From: JAFDCJ01 sp964527835 | GTDB taxonomy: Bacteria; Desulfobacterota; Desulfobacteria; Desulfobacterales; JAFDCJ01 | Direction: 5' to 3' | Length of the DNA: 64,000 nt | NCBI GenBank assembly: GCA_964527835.1 | Contig: CAZGNV010000003.1 | Span: 62,001-126,000, forward strand | Part shown: piece by piece, positions 52,099-58,823 of the stretch | Position numbering within the stretch: position 1 is the first letter of the stretch | Layout of the letters: each line of letters opens with the position of its first letter | The notes under the pieces: generated by a model | Seen by the model: the letters and a program-made list of their open reading frames with translations, nothing else | Databases searched by the model: none | Told to the model about the DNA's origin: nothing | Made by a program: the position numbers and the translations under genes

Positions 52099-52665
52099 AT
52101 GAACCATAAAAAGGACCATTTTAACCTGGCCGCCCTGCTCCGCAATTTGCCGGAGGAAGATCTTCCCCGGGACCTGACGCCCCTGGTGATGGAATCGCTT
52201 CAGCCCAAAACGGTATCCATGTGGCGTCGGCTGTACCTGCTGGTCCGCACGCCACGGATGGTGAACATCACACCGTATAGACTGGCAGGTGCGGTGGCGG
52301 CCTGTGTCCTGATCATTGCCCTGGTTTTCCAGTTGCCTTTGAAGCGCTTTGAAACGGCTGTGCAGCAGAGCGAAGCCGAACTGGTACCGGTCTCCTTCAG
52401 CCTGGATAACAAGGCGGCCCGTTCGGTTGATGTGATTGGCTCATTTAACAACTGGAAGCCGGAAGGATACGAGATGAAGTTGGATCGCAGAACCCGGCGG
52501 TGGACACTGCATCTGCGGATTCCCCCCGGAAGCTACGAATATGCCTTTTTAATTGACAACCAGCAGGCTATTCCCGATCCCCAGGCGGCATTTTATAAAA
52601 TGGACGGATTCGGTTCCCGCAATTCAGTTATTTACACTGCGGCAAATGATGAAAACGTGTTGTAA
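52099..52665 (+). CDS. Probable anti-sigma factor with periplasmic glycogen-binding-like (CBM48) domain
   Basis: A 188-residue protein with a cytoplasmic N-terminus (1-60), one membrane helix (about 62-80) and a C-terminal periplasmic domain with the isoamylase N / AMPK-type CBM48 pattern (VDVIGSFNNWKPEGYEMKLD, WTLHLRIPPGSYEYAFLIDN). This topology and its position straight after the sigma gene suggest an anti-sigma factor; a typical zinc-binding HxxxCxxC motif is not visible. The start at 52099 has AGGAGG upstream. Its last 20 bases overlap the next gene. Confidence 0.78.
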   Translation: MNHKKDHFNLAALLRNLPEEDLPRDLTPLVMESLQPKTVSMWRRLYLLVRTPRMVNITPYRLAGAVAACVLIIALVFQLPLKRFETAVQQSEAELVPVSFSLDNKAARSVDVIGSFNNWKPEGYEMKLDRRTRRWTLHLRIPPGSYEYAFLIDNQQAIPDPQAAFYKMDGFGSRNSVIYTAANDENVL

Positions 52666-53458
52666 AGTCATAGCCCTGCTGATTGTCCTCCAGGTGCTTG
52701 GCCCGGGCGGCCCCGGGCACAAGGCGGCCTATGCGGATCATCAAAAACCGGTTCTTGCGACGGTCAACGAGGCCCGCCGGCTGGGCGTGCCGGAAGGGAG
52801 CATCAATCACCTGTTGGCCTATGCCCTTGATAATCAACTCGGTGCGGATCACACGGTCCACATGCTTACAATTTTGATCCGCGTTCGTGAAAGCCAGTTT
52901 CCCCTCGGTCCGTTTTTGAATAAAATTCAGGAGGGCCTGGCCAAACAGATCGATCCCCAACGACTGGAAGCCGGTTTGAATCAACGTCTGGATGATTACC
53001 GCTTTGTAAACCGCTTGCTGAATACTAAGTATGCGGGATCCCGGCGCTGGGCGGCAGCCGACCAGACGGCACTGGTGGACAGCCTGGGTTTCGGACTCAA
53101 ACGACGTCAACTGCGCCGGCTGTTTGAACGGGCGCCGGCGGTGCCCCCCGCGATGCTGGCCATCGCGGCTAAAAACAAGGCCCTTTTGAAGCAGATTACC
53201 TTTAAGGATGAAATTGCCGACGAGATCGTTTTCACCGGACTGACAAACAAGAGTCTTACGTCTCAGTGGTCGTTGTTTTTTAAGGTCGCCGCAGCGGCCA
53301 GGCGCAAGGGTATTTCTGAAGCTCAAATCGCTGCGGCTGCCAAAACAGCCCTGAGGCAGCAGGGTGATTTGCAGCAGGTCTTAGTGGCCCTTGAATTCAC
53401 ATCCCGAGATGTGCGTCACGGTCCACACCTGGACTCACCACCGGGGGCCGATGAATAA
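52646..53458 (+). CDS. Exported protein of unknown function in the ECF operon
   Basis: A 270-residue protein with a signal peptide (cleavage near KAAYADHQ, about residue 30). The mature part is mostly helical (VNEARRLGVPEGSINHLLAY, KIQEGLAKQIDPQRLEAGLN, FKVAAAARRKGISEAQIAAAA). No enzymatic motif recognised. It overlaps the anti-sigma gene by 20 bases and is probably cotranscribed with sigma and anti-sigma, so it may modulate the signal in the periplasm. ATG at 52649 is an alternative start. Confidence 0.7.
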   Translation: MMKTCCKVIALLIVLQVLGPGGPGHKAAYADHQKPVLATVNEARRLGVPEGSINHLLAYALDNQLGADHTVHMLTILIRVRESQFPLGPFLNKIQEGLAKQIDPQRLEAGLNQRLDDYRFVNRLLNTKYAGSRRWAAADQTALVDSLGFGLKRRQLRRLFERAPAVPPAMLAIAAKNKALLKQITFKDEIADEIVFTGLTNKSLTSQWSLFFKVAAAARRKGISEAQIAAAAKTALRQQGDLQQVLVALEFTSRDVRHGPHLDSPPGADE

Positions 53459-53521
53459 AGACAACGATACAATCGGACTCAATGACCATTAAAGTTGGAA
53501 TTTGCCGTGACGCGAAGCAAT

Positions 53522-53550
53522 GGTGACCATTTTCGGTTGCAGTGGGTATG
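53522..53550 (+). promoter_or_regulatory. Weak candidate ECF-sigma promoter (site 4)
   Basis: GGTGACC, 16 bases, GGTATG: similar spacing and boxes to the other sites but with mismatches in both. About 40 bases upstream of the gene at 53590. Confidence 0.4.
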
Positions 53551-53589
53551 ATGCCCCATCAGATAAAAATATAAAGGATTAATAACTGC

Positions 53590-54612
53590 GTGAAATATTA
53601 TAAGAACCCTACTGTCCGGGAAAAATTCGGGGGGAACACCCTGTTTAGGAATTGCCTGCGTTCCTGTCTGTTCCTGCTCCTGCTGATCAGTGTCCTGATG
53701 CCCTATTCGGCCCCGGCACAACTTGATGGAATCGAGCTGTTTAAACAGGAAAAGTACGGACAGGCAATCCGTTTTTTTAGCACGCAGCTCAAGGCCCAAC
53801 CGGATAATCCGGCAATCAACTTCTACCTGGGACGCAGTTTGCTGGCCCTAAAAAAGGTGGACAAGGCCGTTGGCTATTTGGAAAAAGCAGCGCAACGGGC
53901 ACCGGACAATCCCGATTACCGGTTCTGGCTCGGAGTCGGCTACTGGGCGGACATGGAATTTGAAAAGGAAAGGCAAAGCTACCTTGAGGCCCTGAAGCTG
54001 GACCCGGGTCATCTGCAGGCCAATTTATATCTCGGCCACAACTTTATGGATCAAAATCAATGGAAGGCGGCCCTGAATCAATATGACCGAGTGCTTGCCG
54101 TTGATCCCGCAGTTCCGGATGCGCTGTATAACCGGGCGCTGGTGTTCAGGCAGCTGGGAAGAATTTCTGATGAAAAAAAGGCCTGGCACTCTTATCTGCG
54201 CCGGTACCGTCGGGGGCAATATGCGCTTCAGGCAGTTGACTATTTAAACGGCTATGGTGATTTTTCCTACCGTATATACTTGTTGAGGTCCAGAAGGATC
54301 GTGGTGCCGGCGATTCATTTTGAACCAGCCGGCAGCACAATAAAGGCGGAAAGTTTGCCTGCCGTTGAAACCATCGGCGGTATCTTAACTAGGAACAGGG
54401 CCCTTTCAGTGCACGTGATCGCATACGTCAAGGGCAGCGCGGAGTTGGCAAAATACAGAGCGAAAGCCATAAAAAAAGCGCTTTTAAAAGCCTTTCCCGG
54501 AATTAAGCCTTCGCGGATAATGACAAGCTGGTTCGGTGTTCCCGAAAAAATCGATTTGCGCAATGAAGCATATATGTTGGATGAATCCGTCAACGTTATA
54601 ACCCAAAAATAA
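53590..54612 (+). CDS. TPR protein with OmpA-like C-terminal domain, paralogue 2
   Basis: A 340-residue exported protein beginning with GTG. A signal peptide or anchor (about residues 21-43) is followed by TPR repeats (FKQEKYGQAIRFFSTQLKAQ, YLGRSLLALKKVDKAVGYLE, ALKLDPGHLQANLYLGHNFM) and a C-terminal OmpA-like domain (AIHFEPAGSTIKAESLPAVE, LAKYRAKAIKKALLKAF, IMTSWFGVPEK). It parallels the lipoprotein at 50449 along its length but lacks the lipobox. GTG is inferred from the open frame; no strong ribosome site decides it. Confidence 0.75.
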   Translation: MKYYKNPTVREKFGGNTLFRNCLRSCLFLLLLISVLMPYSAPAQLDGIELFKQEKYGQAIRFFSTQLKAQPDNPAINFYLGRSLLALKKVDKAVGYLEKAAQRAPDNPDYRFWLGVGYWADMEFEKERQSYLEALKLDPGHLQANLYLGHNFMDQNQWKAALNQYDRVLAVDPAVPDALYNRALVFRQLGRISDEKKAWHSYLRRYRRGQYALQAVDYLNGYGDFSYRIYLLRSRRIVVPAIHFEPAGSTIKAESLPAVETIGGILTRNRALSVHVIAYVKGSAELAKYRAKAIKKALLKAFPGIKPSRIMTSWFGVPEKIDLRNEAYMLDESVNVITQK

Positions 54613-54642
54613 TTGACAATCACTCAGGCAAGGAGATGAAAA

Positions 54643-55479
54643 ATGAAAAGGGTTGCATTAAATATACATCGACTGACGCTGCTGCCGGCCCTGCTGGCAG
54701 CTGTGGTGTGCATGGCACCATTGATCGGATTTGCGGCTGAAATGAACAATCAGGGATCGACTTTTAGGAATACAGCCGAGGTGGCCCGGGCCGAGCAGCT
54801 GGCAGCAAAAGCTGCCAGTCAGCCGGCACAGGAAGTCGTCGCAGCCATCCGGGCAGAAGAAAAATCAGCTGCTGCGCTGCAGGCGGCGATAAAATCCGGA
54901 AACTCCCAGGTTATTGCTGCAGCCCGCAATGCCCACCAGGCATCGGAGGCGGCGGCCGAAGCGATAATGGCGGCCTTCAGCGGTGTTACGCCGGGTGATA
55001 TCGCCGCCTTGCGAGGTGGCGGCATGCAATGGGGACAGATCGCCCGAGAGCTGGGAGTTCATCCCGGTGCGCTCGGACGGGCCTACGCAAAGGATAATTT
55101 TGCCCGGGATCAATCGGATATGCTGCCGGCAACCTCCCGAGACCTTAAAAGCGGGCGCTCCATGATGCACGGCGTTCCAGCCGGCAACCCCTCAGGCAGC
55201 CAGGGGATGGGGCTGGATCATGCGGCCCAGAATTACGGCGGCTGGGGCCACATGGGCGCTGACAGGGGAGATAGCCGTGGAGACAGCGATGGCGGCTGGC
55301 AGGGTTCTGGGCATGGCAGCGGAATGGGGAGCGGGTCCGGCAGCGGAATGGGCGGCGGAATGGGGAGCGGGTCCGGCAGCGGAATGGGCGGCGGAATGGG
55401 AAGCGGAATGGGAAGCGGCATGGGCAGCGGCATGGGAGACGGCATGGGAGACGGCATGGGCGGTGGCGACCATATGTAA
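54643..55479 (+). CDS. Exported Gly/Ser/Met-rich repeat protein, paralogue 1
   Basis: A 278-residue protein with a signal peptide (about residues 1-28), an Ala-rich helical domain (EVARAEQLAAKAASQPAQEV, QVIAAARNAHQASEAAAEAI), a conserved patch (GDIAALRGGGMQWGQIAREL, GVHPGALGRAYAKDNFA, GMGLDHAAQNYGGWGHMG) and a C-terminal tail of GSGM/GMGD repeats. The start has AAGGAG upstream. It shares the helical domain and patch with the protein at 55620. Met/Gly-rich tails may bind copper or silver; the function is unknown. Confidence 0.72.
   Translation: MKRVALNIHRLTLLPALLAAVVCMAPLIGFAAEMNNQGSTFRNTAEVARAEQLAAKAASQPAQEVVAAIRAEEKSAAALQAAIKSGNSQVIAAARNAHQASEAAAEAIMAAFSGVTPGDIAALRGGGMQWGQIARELGVHPGALGRAYAKDNFARDQSDMLPATSRDLKSGRSMMHGVPAGNPSGSQGMGLDHAAQNYGGWGHMGADRGDSRGDSDGGWQGSGHGSGMGSGSGSGMGGGMGSGSGSGMGGGMGSGMGSGMGSGMGDGMGDGMGGGDHM
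55309..55470. repeat. Tandem 12-base repeats encoding GSGM/GMGS
   Basis: Repeats based on GGAATGGGMAGC and GGCATGGGAGAC, with a 36-base unit present twice, encode the Gly/Met/Ser tail. The proline-rich frames on the minus strand are shadows of this repeat. Confidence 0.85.
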
Positions 55480-55521
55480 TGTCTGCAATGCAACTGATGC
55501 TCAAGAATTGTGAACGAATAT

Positions 55522-55549
55522 TGTGACCAAATTCGGATGCCTTCGTATT
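55522..55549 (+). promoter_or_regulatory. Candidate ECF-sigma promoter (site 5)
   Basis: TGTGACC, 15 bases, CGTATT, about 70 bases upstream of the Gly-rich gene at 55620. Confidence 0.65.
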
Positions 55550-55619
55550 AGTAAGTAAACAAATAGAGGCAATCCGGTGGACCGTACTTGATTAAATTAA
55601 AAACCAGGAGACGAAGGCA

Positions 55620-56537
55620 ATGAAGAAGGTAGCAAGCAAACGATTATGGACTTTGATGTTTTCGGCAATTATCATGGTGCTGTTTTTGACAATGCCGTTT
55701 GCGGGCTTTGCAGCCGGCATGAATCATAACAGCCAGATTAACGTCAACAATGACAATCCAGTCTTTACAAACCCGTCCGATGTCGCCCGTGCCGAACAGC
55801 AGGCATCAAAAGCTGCGGCTCAGCAAGCCCCCGAGGTTATTGCAGCTATTCAGGCGGAGCAGCAAGCTGAAGTGGCCCTACGGGCGGCGATTCAATCCGG
55901 CGATCCACAGGCCATCGCCGCTGCCCAGCAGGCCGTGGTTGCTGCAGACGTGGCGGCTGAAACTGTGATGGCGGCGTTTTGTGCCGTTACGCCAAACGAC
56001 ATCGCCGCCATGCACAGCAGCGGTATGGCATGGGGGCAGATCGCCCAGAATTTCGGGGTTCACCCAGCTTCACTCGGGTTGAACCCGGCAAAAGCGAATT
56101 TTTCGCAGCCTCAAGCCAACATGATGCAGGCAACTTCCCGCAGCGTTACGGGCAGTCAGCCAATGATGCAAGGCGGTCATTCCGCAAATTTTGCCGGTAG
56201 CCAGGGCATGGGGCTTGATCATGCCGCCCAAAATTACGGCGGCTGGGATAATTTTAGCGGTTCAGCCAACGTCGGCGGCATGAACAGCGACATGCATGGC
56301 GGCTGGGATGACAGTCATGGCGGCGGCATGATGGCCGCAGGTCCGGTTGGCGGTTCTGGCATTGGTACTGGAGCGGGAATGGTCGGTGGCGCTATTGCGG
56401 GCCCCGGTGCTGGCATGGGCATGGGTCCCGGTATGGGTGCCGATTCCGGTGCTGGTCCCGGCGAAGGTCCCGGTGGGGGTCCTGGTGGGGGTCCTGGTGG
56501 GGGTCCCGGTGGGGGTCCCGGCGGAGGCTGCTGGTAA
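55620..56537 (+). CDS. Exported Gly/Pro/Met-rich repeat protein, paralogue 2
   Basis: A 305-residue protein with a signal peptide (about residues 1-31), the same Ala-rich helical domain (DVARAEQQASKAAAQQAPEV) and patch (NDIAAMHSSGMAWGQIAQNF, GVHPASLGLNPAKANFSQP, GSQGMGLDHAAQNYGGW) as the protein at 54643. Its C-terminus has GMG and GGGP repeats ending in Cys-Trp. It has its own candidate ECF promoter and a strong terminator after it. Confidence 0.72.
   Translation: MKKVASKRLWTLMFSAIIMVLFLTMPFAGFAAGMNHNSQINVNNDNPVFTNPSDVARAEQQASKAAAQQAPEVIAAIQAEQQAEVALRAAIQSGDPQAIAAAQQAVVAADVAAETVMAAFCAVTPNDIAAMHSSGMAWGQIAQNFGVHPASLGLNPAKANFSQPQANMMQATSRSVTGSQPMMQGGHSANFAGSQGMGLDHAAQNYGGWDNFSGSANVGGMNSDMHGGWDDSHGGGMMAAGPVGGSGIGTGAGMVGGAIAGPGAGMGMGPGMGADSGAGPGEGPGGGPGGGPGGGPGGGPGGGCW
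56466..56530. repeat. Tandem 12-base repeats encoding GGGP
   Basis: Five or so copies of a unit like GGTGGGGGTCCY at the 3' end of the Gly-rich gene. Such a slippage-prone array can vary in copy number. Confidence 0.85.
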
Positions 56538-56574
56538 TCTATATCAACAGGGTTGATACGATACGGTCTATCTG

Positions 56575-56615
56575 CCTGAAAAGGGGAGTTCGCGCTCCTC
56601 TTTTCAGGTTTTTTC
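56575..56615 (+). terminator. Rho-independent terminator
   Basis: CCTGAAAAGGGGAG and CTCCTCTTTTCAGG pair over 14 positions (one G-T), with loop TTCGCG, followed by T6. It ends the transcript of the Gly-rich gene and separates it from the multicopper oxidase pseudogene. Confidence 0.92.
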
Positions 56616-56654
56616 ATACAACCTAAATTAGATTTAGATAAGGAAAAAAACCCA

Positions 56655-57575
56655 ATGAAAAGACGCGATTTTCTCAAAGCCGGCATGCTGGGCGCAGCGG
56701 GCTTTGCCCTTTCGGGGCTCACATTTATGGTACCCCGCCGAGCCGATGCTGCTGCAGTGAACGTCATTTTTACCGCTGAAAGAGCTTTGAAAACAATGAT
56801 CGACGGCAACCAGGTTCCGGTATGGCAGTTCCGCAGTTCTGCCGGTTCGGGCCCCGGTGCGTTGACTTCCGGGCTGGTTGTGCAGGAGGGCGACATGGTA
56901 CACATCACCCTAATGAACAACCTGGATGGACCCATCAACTTTTTCATCCCGGGGGTGGGGGATTTGAAAGGCCCGGAATTCGTCGTTGCGGGGGGGCAGC
57001 GGAGAATACAGCTTCACCGCCCCGGCAGCCGACAGCCGCACTTTTACCTTTCTGGGCCCCAACACGGCGAGCCTGAATGTGAGAATGGACGGTCGGCAGA
57101 CCATGGCCGACGGAACCACCCTGCGCACCTGGTCCTTTGGCAGGGGCTTTAACGGGGATCGGCTCCGTACCCGGCCCGGTGATCGAGGGCATTGAGGGAC
57201 AAACCGTTCGGGTAACGTTAAGTTCAGGCATGCCCCACAGTATTCACCTGCACGGGCTGGACGTGGACCAGGCCAACGACGGAGTGCCCAGCACTTCCGG
57301 CTATGTCGCGGGCATGGGAGGCGGCGGAATGATGAACTTTGGTCGGGTGGGCGGTTACACCAACCTGGGATCTCCGTTTACCTATACCTTTACAGCGGCC
57401 CCTGCCGCAACCCATCAGCAGCCATTCACAAATGATTGCTCCCGGCGAGAGATATGACATCCTGCTTACCATGCCCTCGTCAGCCCCCGATGGACCCGCG
57501 ACGGTGGATTATTATCACATCCGCGGCGACGGTACATTGCTTGGCAGGGCAAGTACCACAATCACGCCTTTATGA
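56655..57575 (+). pseudogene. Disrupted multicopper oxidase
   Basis: The start encodes a Tat-like signal (MKRRDFLKAGMLGAAGFALS) and a cupredoxin-like domain. The frame then shifts at the G7 run 56990-56996 (functional reading AGGSGEYSFTAPA needs G6) and again in a G4 run near 57152-57155 (NGIGSVPGPVIEG needs G3). The next segment has the copper motif SGMPHSIHLHGLD and ends at SPFTYTFTAAPA. About 100 or more residues, including the rest of the copper motifs, are missing before the final stretch QMIAPGERYDILLTMPSSAP and DYYHIRGDGTLLGRASTTIT in a third frame. With two insertions and a deletion the gene cannot give a working oxidase. Sequencing error could explain the G runs but not the deletion. 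Confidence 0.82.
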
Positions 57576-57768
57576 TTATTTAAACGAATTGTTTAATCGA
57601 AGGCGGGTGCTCAAGCACCTGCCGTCAAGCCTGCCGGTGAACCTGCTGTTCGATCAGCCATCCAACCATGTTATTGGGGTGTGATAATTGTCAAAAAAAT
57701 ATTCAGATTACAGACCGGTTTTCACTTCGGCTCTGGTTTTTCCCTGAGCGACCGTTTTTCTAAAACCC

Positions 57769-57797
57769 TTGACTTTGTCCACATTGTGGTATATTAA
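57769..57797 (+). promoter_or_regulatory. Sigma-70-type promoter
   Basis: TTGACT, 17 bases, TATTAA, with the predicted start about 30 bases before the ATG at 57835. Confidence 0.55.
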
Positions 57798-57834
57798 AGC
57801 ATGTCAAACAGTTCCTGCGGCACCAAAATCAGAT

Positions 57835-58131
57835 ATGAGCATTGCAAAGAAAAATATTTCCCTCATCATCCTGGTCGGGCTTTTGTTTTACGCACTTGCA
57901 GTCATTATGATCGCGGTCTGTGCCTTTAATTGCTCGGCCAACGCGATCGGTTTTGATTTGCTCAAGGACGCTAACTGTGCCCTGTCCCACCAATCATTTG
58001 TTCCCAATGCAATGGAGCTGTCCGTGCTCTTTGTATTGCCGTTTGCGGGAATCTTTGTTTTCAAAGGCCGCCAATTCCTCCCGGCCGGAATGCTTTTTTC
58101 TCTCTTTCGACCGCCCCGGATTTTTTTCTAA
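57835..58131 (+). CDS. Small membrane protein of unknown function
   Basis: A 98-residue protein with two hydrophobic helices (about 9-31 and 57-75) around a segment with Cys residues (CAFNCSANAI, KDANCALSHQ). It precedes the cytochrome c maturation genes on the same strand and follows a sigma-70-like promoter. No family recognised. Confidence 0.5.
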   Translation: MSIAKKNISLIILVGLLFYALAVIMIAVCAFNCSANAIGFDLLKDANCALSHQSFVPNAMELSVLFVLPFAGIFVFKGRQFLPAGMLFSLFRPPRIFF

Positions 58132-58268
58132 GGCTTCACAATTTTCCACAACCTACCATTATTATAGTAATTTATCGCCGAGGGCTTTAAACGGCGGTGC
58201 ATTTCTTGTTAAAGCCGGGGAAAATAAATGATTTTGCGCAATGTTGCAGGAAATGAAGGAGAGTGATT

Positions 58269-58724
58269 ATGGCCAAGCATAAGAAAAACAGGTTTTGTTC
58301 AAAATGCGGAAAATCAATGAGAGCAACTGATCTTTTTTGTCCGGCATGCGGCAATAGGGCATCCCATAAATCCAGAAAAGTGTTGAAATCGAACAAAAGG
58401 CAAAATTGGATCTTGATAACGGGAGCCCTCATTGGATTGGCTTTTGTGATCACCATCGTCGTATCCGGAATAACATCCCGGGAACAAAAACCTGCAGCCA
58501 TCGACCGCAATAATGCCTTGATTGCCGGCATTGCCGCCGAATTCGACTGTTCATGCGGCAAGTGCGAAAAGGAACTGAAAATCTGTGACTGTCCCACAGC
58601 CCAGCAAACCTTCGAATATATCGGCAAACAGATAAACAAAGGGCAATATTCGCGCCTGGAAATAATTAGAAACGTCAATGACCGCTACGGATATTTAAAG
58701 GACAAAAGCATCCTGGGCGGGTAG
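58269..58724 (+). CDS. Zinc-ribbon membrane protein with CcmH-like Cys cluster
   Basis: A 151-residue protein. An N-terminal zinc ribbon (FCSKCGKSMRATDLFCPACG) is followed by a membrane helix (about 48-68) and a periplasmic domain with CSCGKCEKELKICDCPTAQQ, resembling the Cys cluster and helical bundle of CcmH-type cytochrome c maturation proteins. The ATG at 58269 is chosen for its spacing (7 bases) from AAGGAG. Placed directly before ccmF, it probably takes part in apocytochrome thiol handling. Confidence 0.72.
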   Translation: MAKHKKNRFCSKCGKSMRATDLFCPACGNRASHKSRKVLKSNKRQNWILITGALIGLAFVITIVVSGITSREQKPAAIDRNNALIAGIAAEFDCSCGKCEKELKICDCPTAQQTFEYIGKQINKGQYSRLEIIRNVNDRYGYLKDKSILGG

Positions 58725-58823
58725 AAACGGACACAGTTTGAAAACGATAAAAAATTGCAAGCCTGTCTTTAAGGATCGTAAAGCATCCGGTCCGTGGCCA
58801 CAAAAACACTCGGAGAAACTGAT

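Noticed and set aside
55309..55470. CRISPR-like array
   Set aside because: The repeats are 12 bases, contiguous, in frame and coding; there are no unique spacers and no cas genes.
55145..55504. Proline- and arginine-rich frames on the minus strand opposite the Gly/Met-rich gene
   Set aside because: They are mirror frames of the 12-base tandem repeats and have no ribosome sites or family similarity.
56990..57155. Programmed ribosomal frameshifting in the multicopper oxidase
   Set aside because: Two shifts in plain G runs plus a large missing segment are better explained by decay. No slippery site with a downstream pseudoknot is evident.
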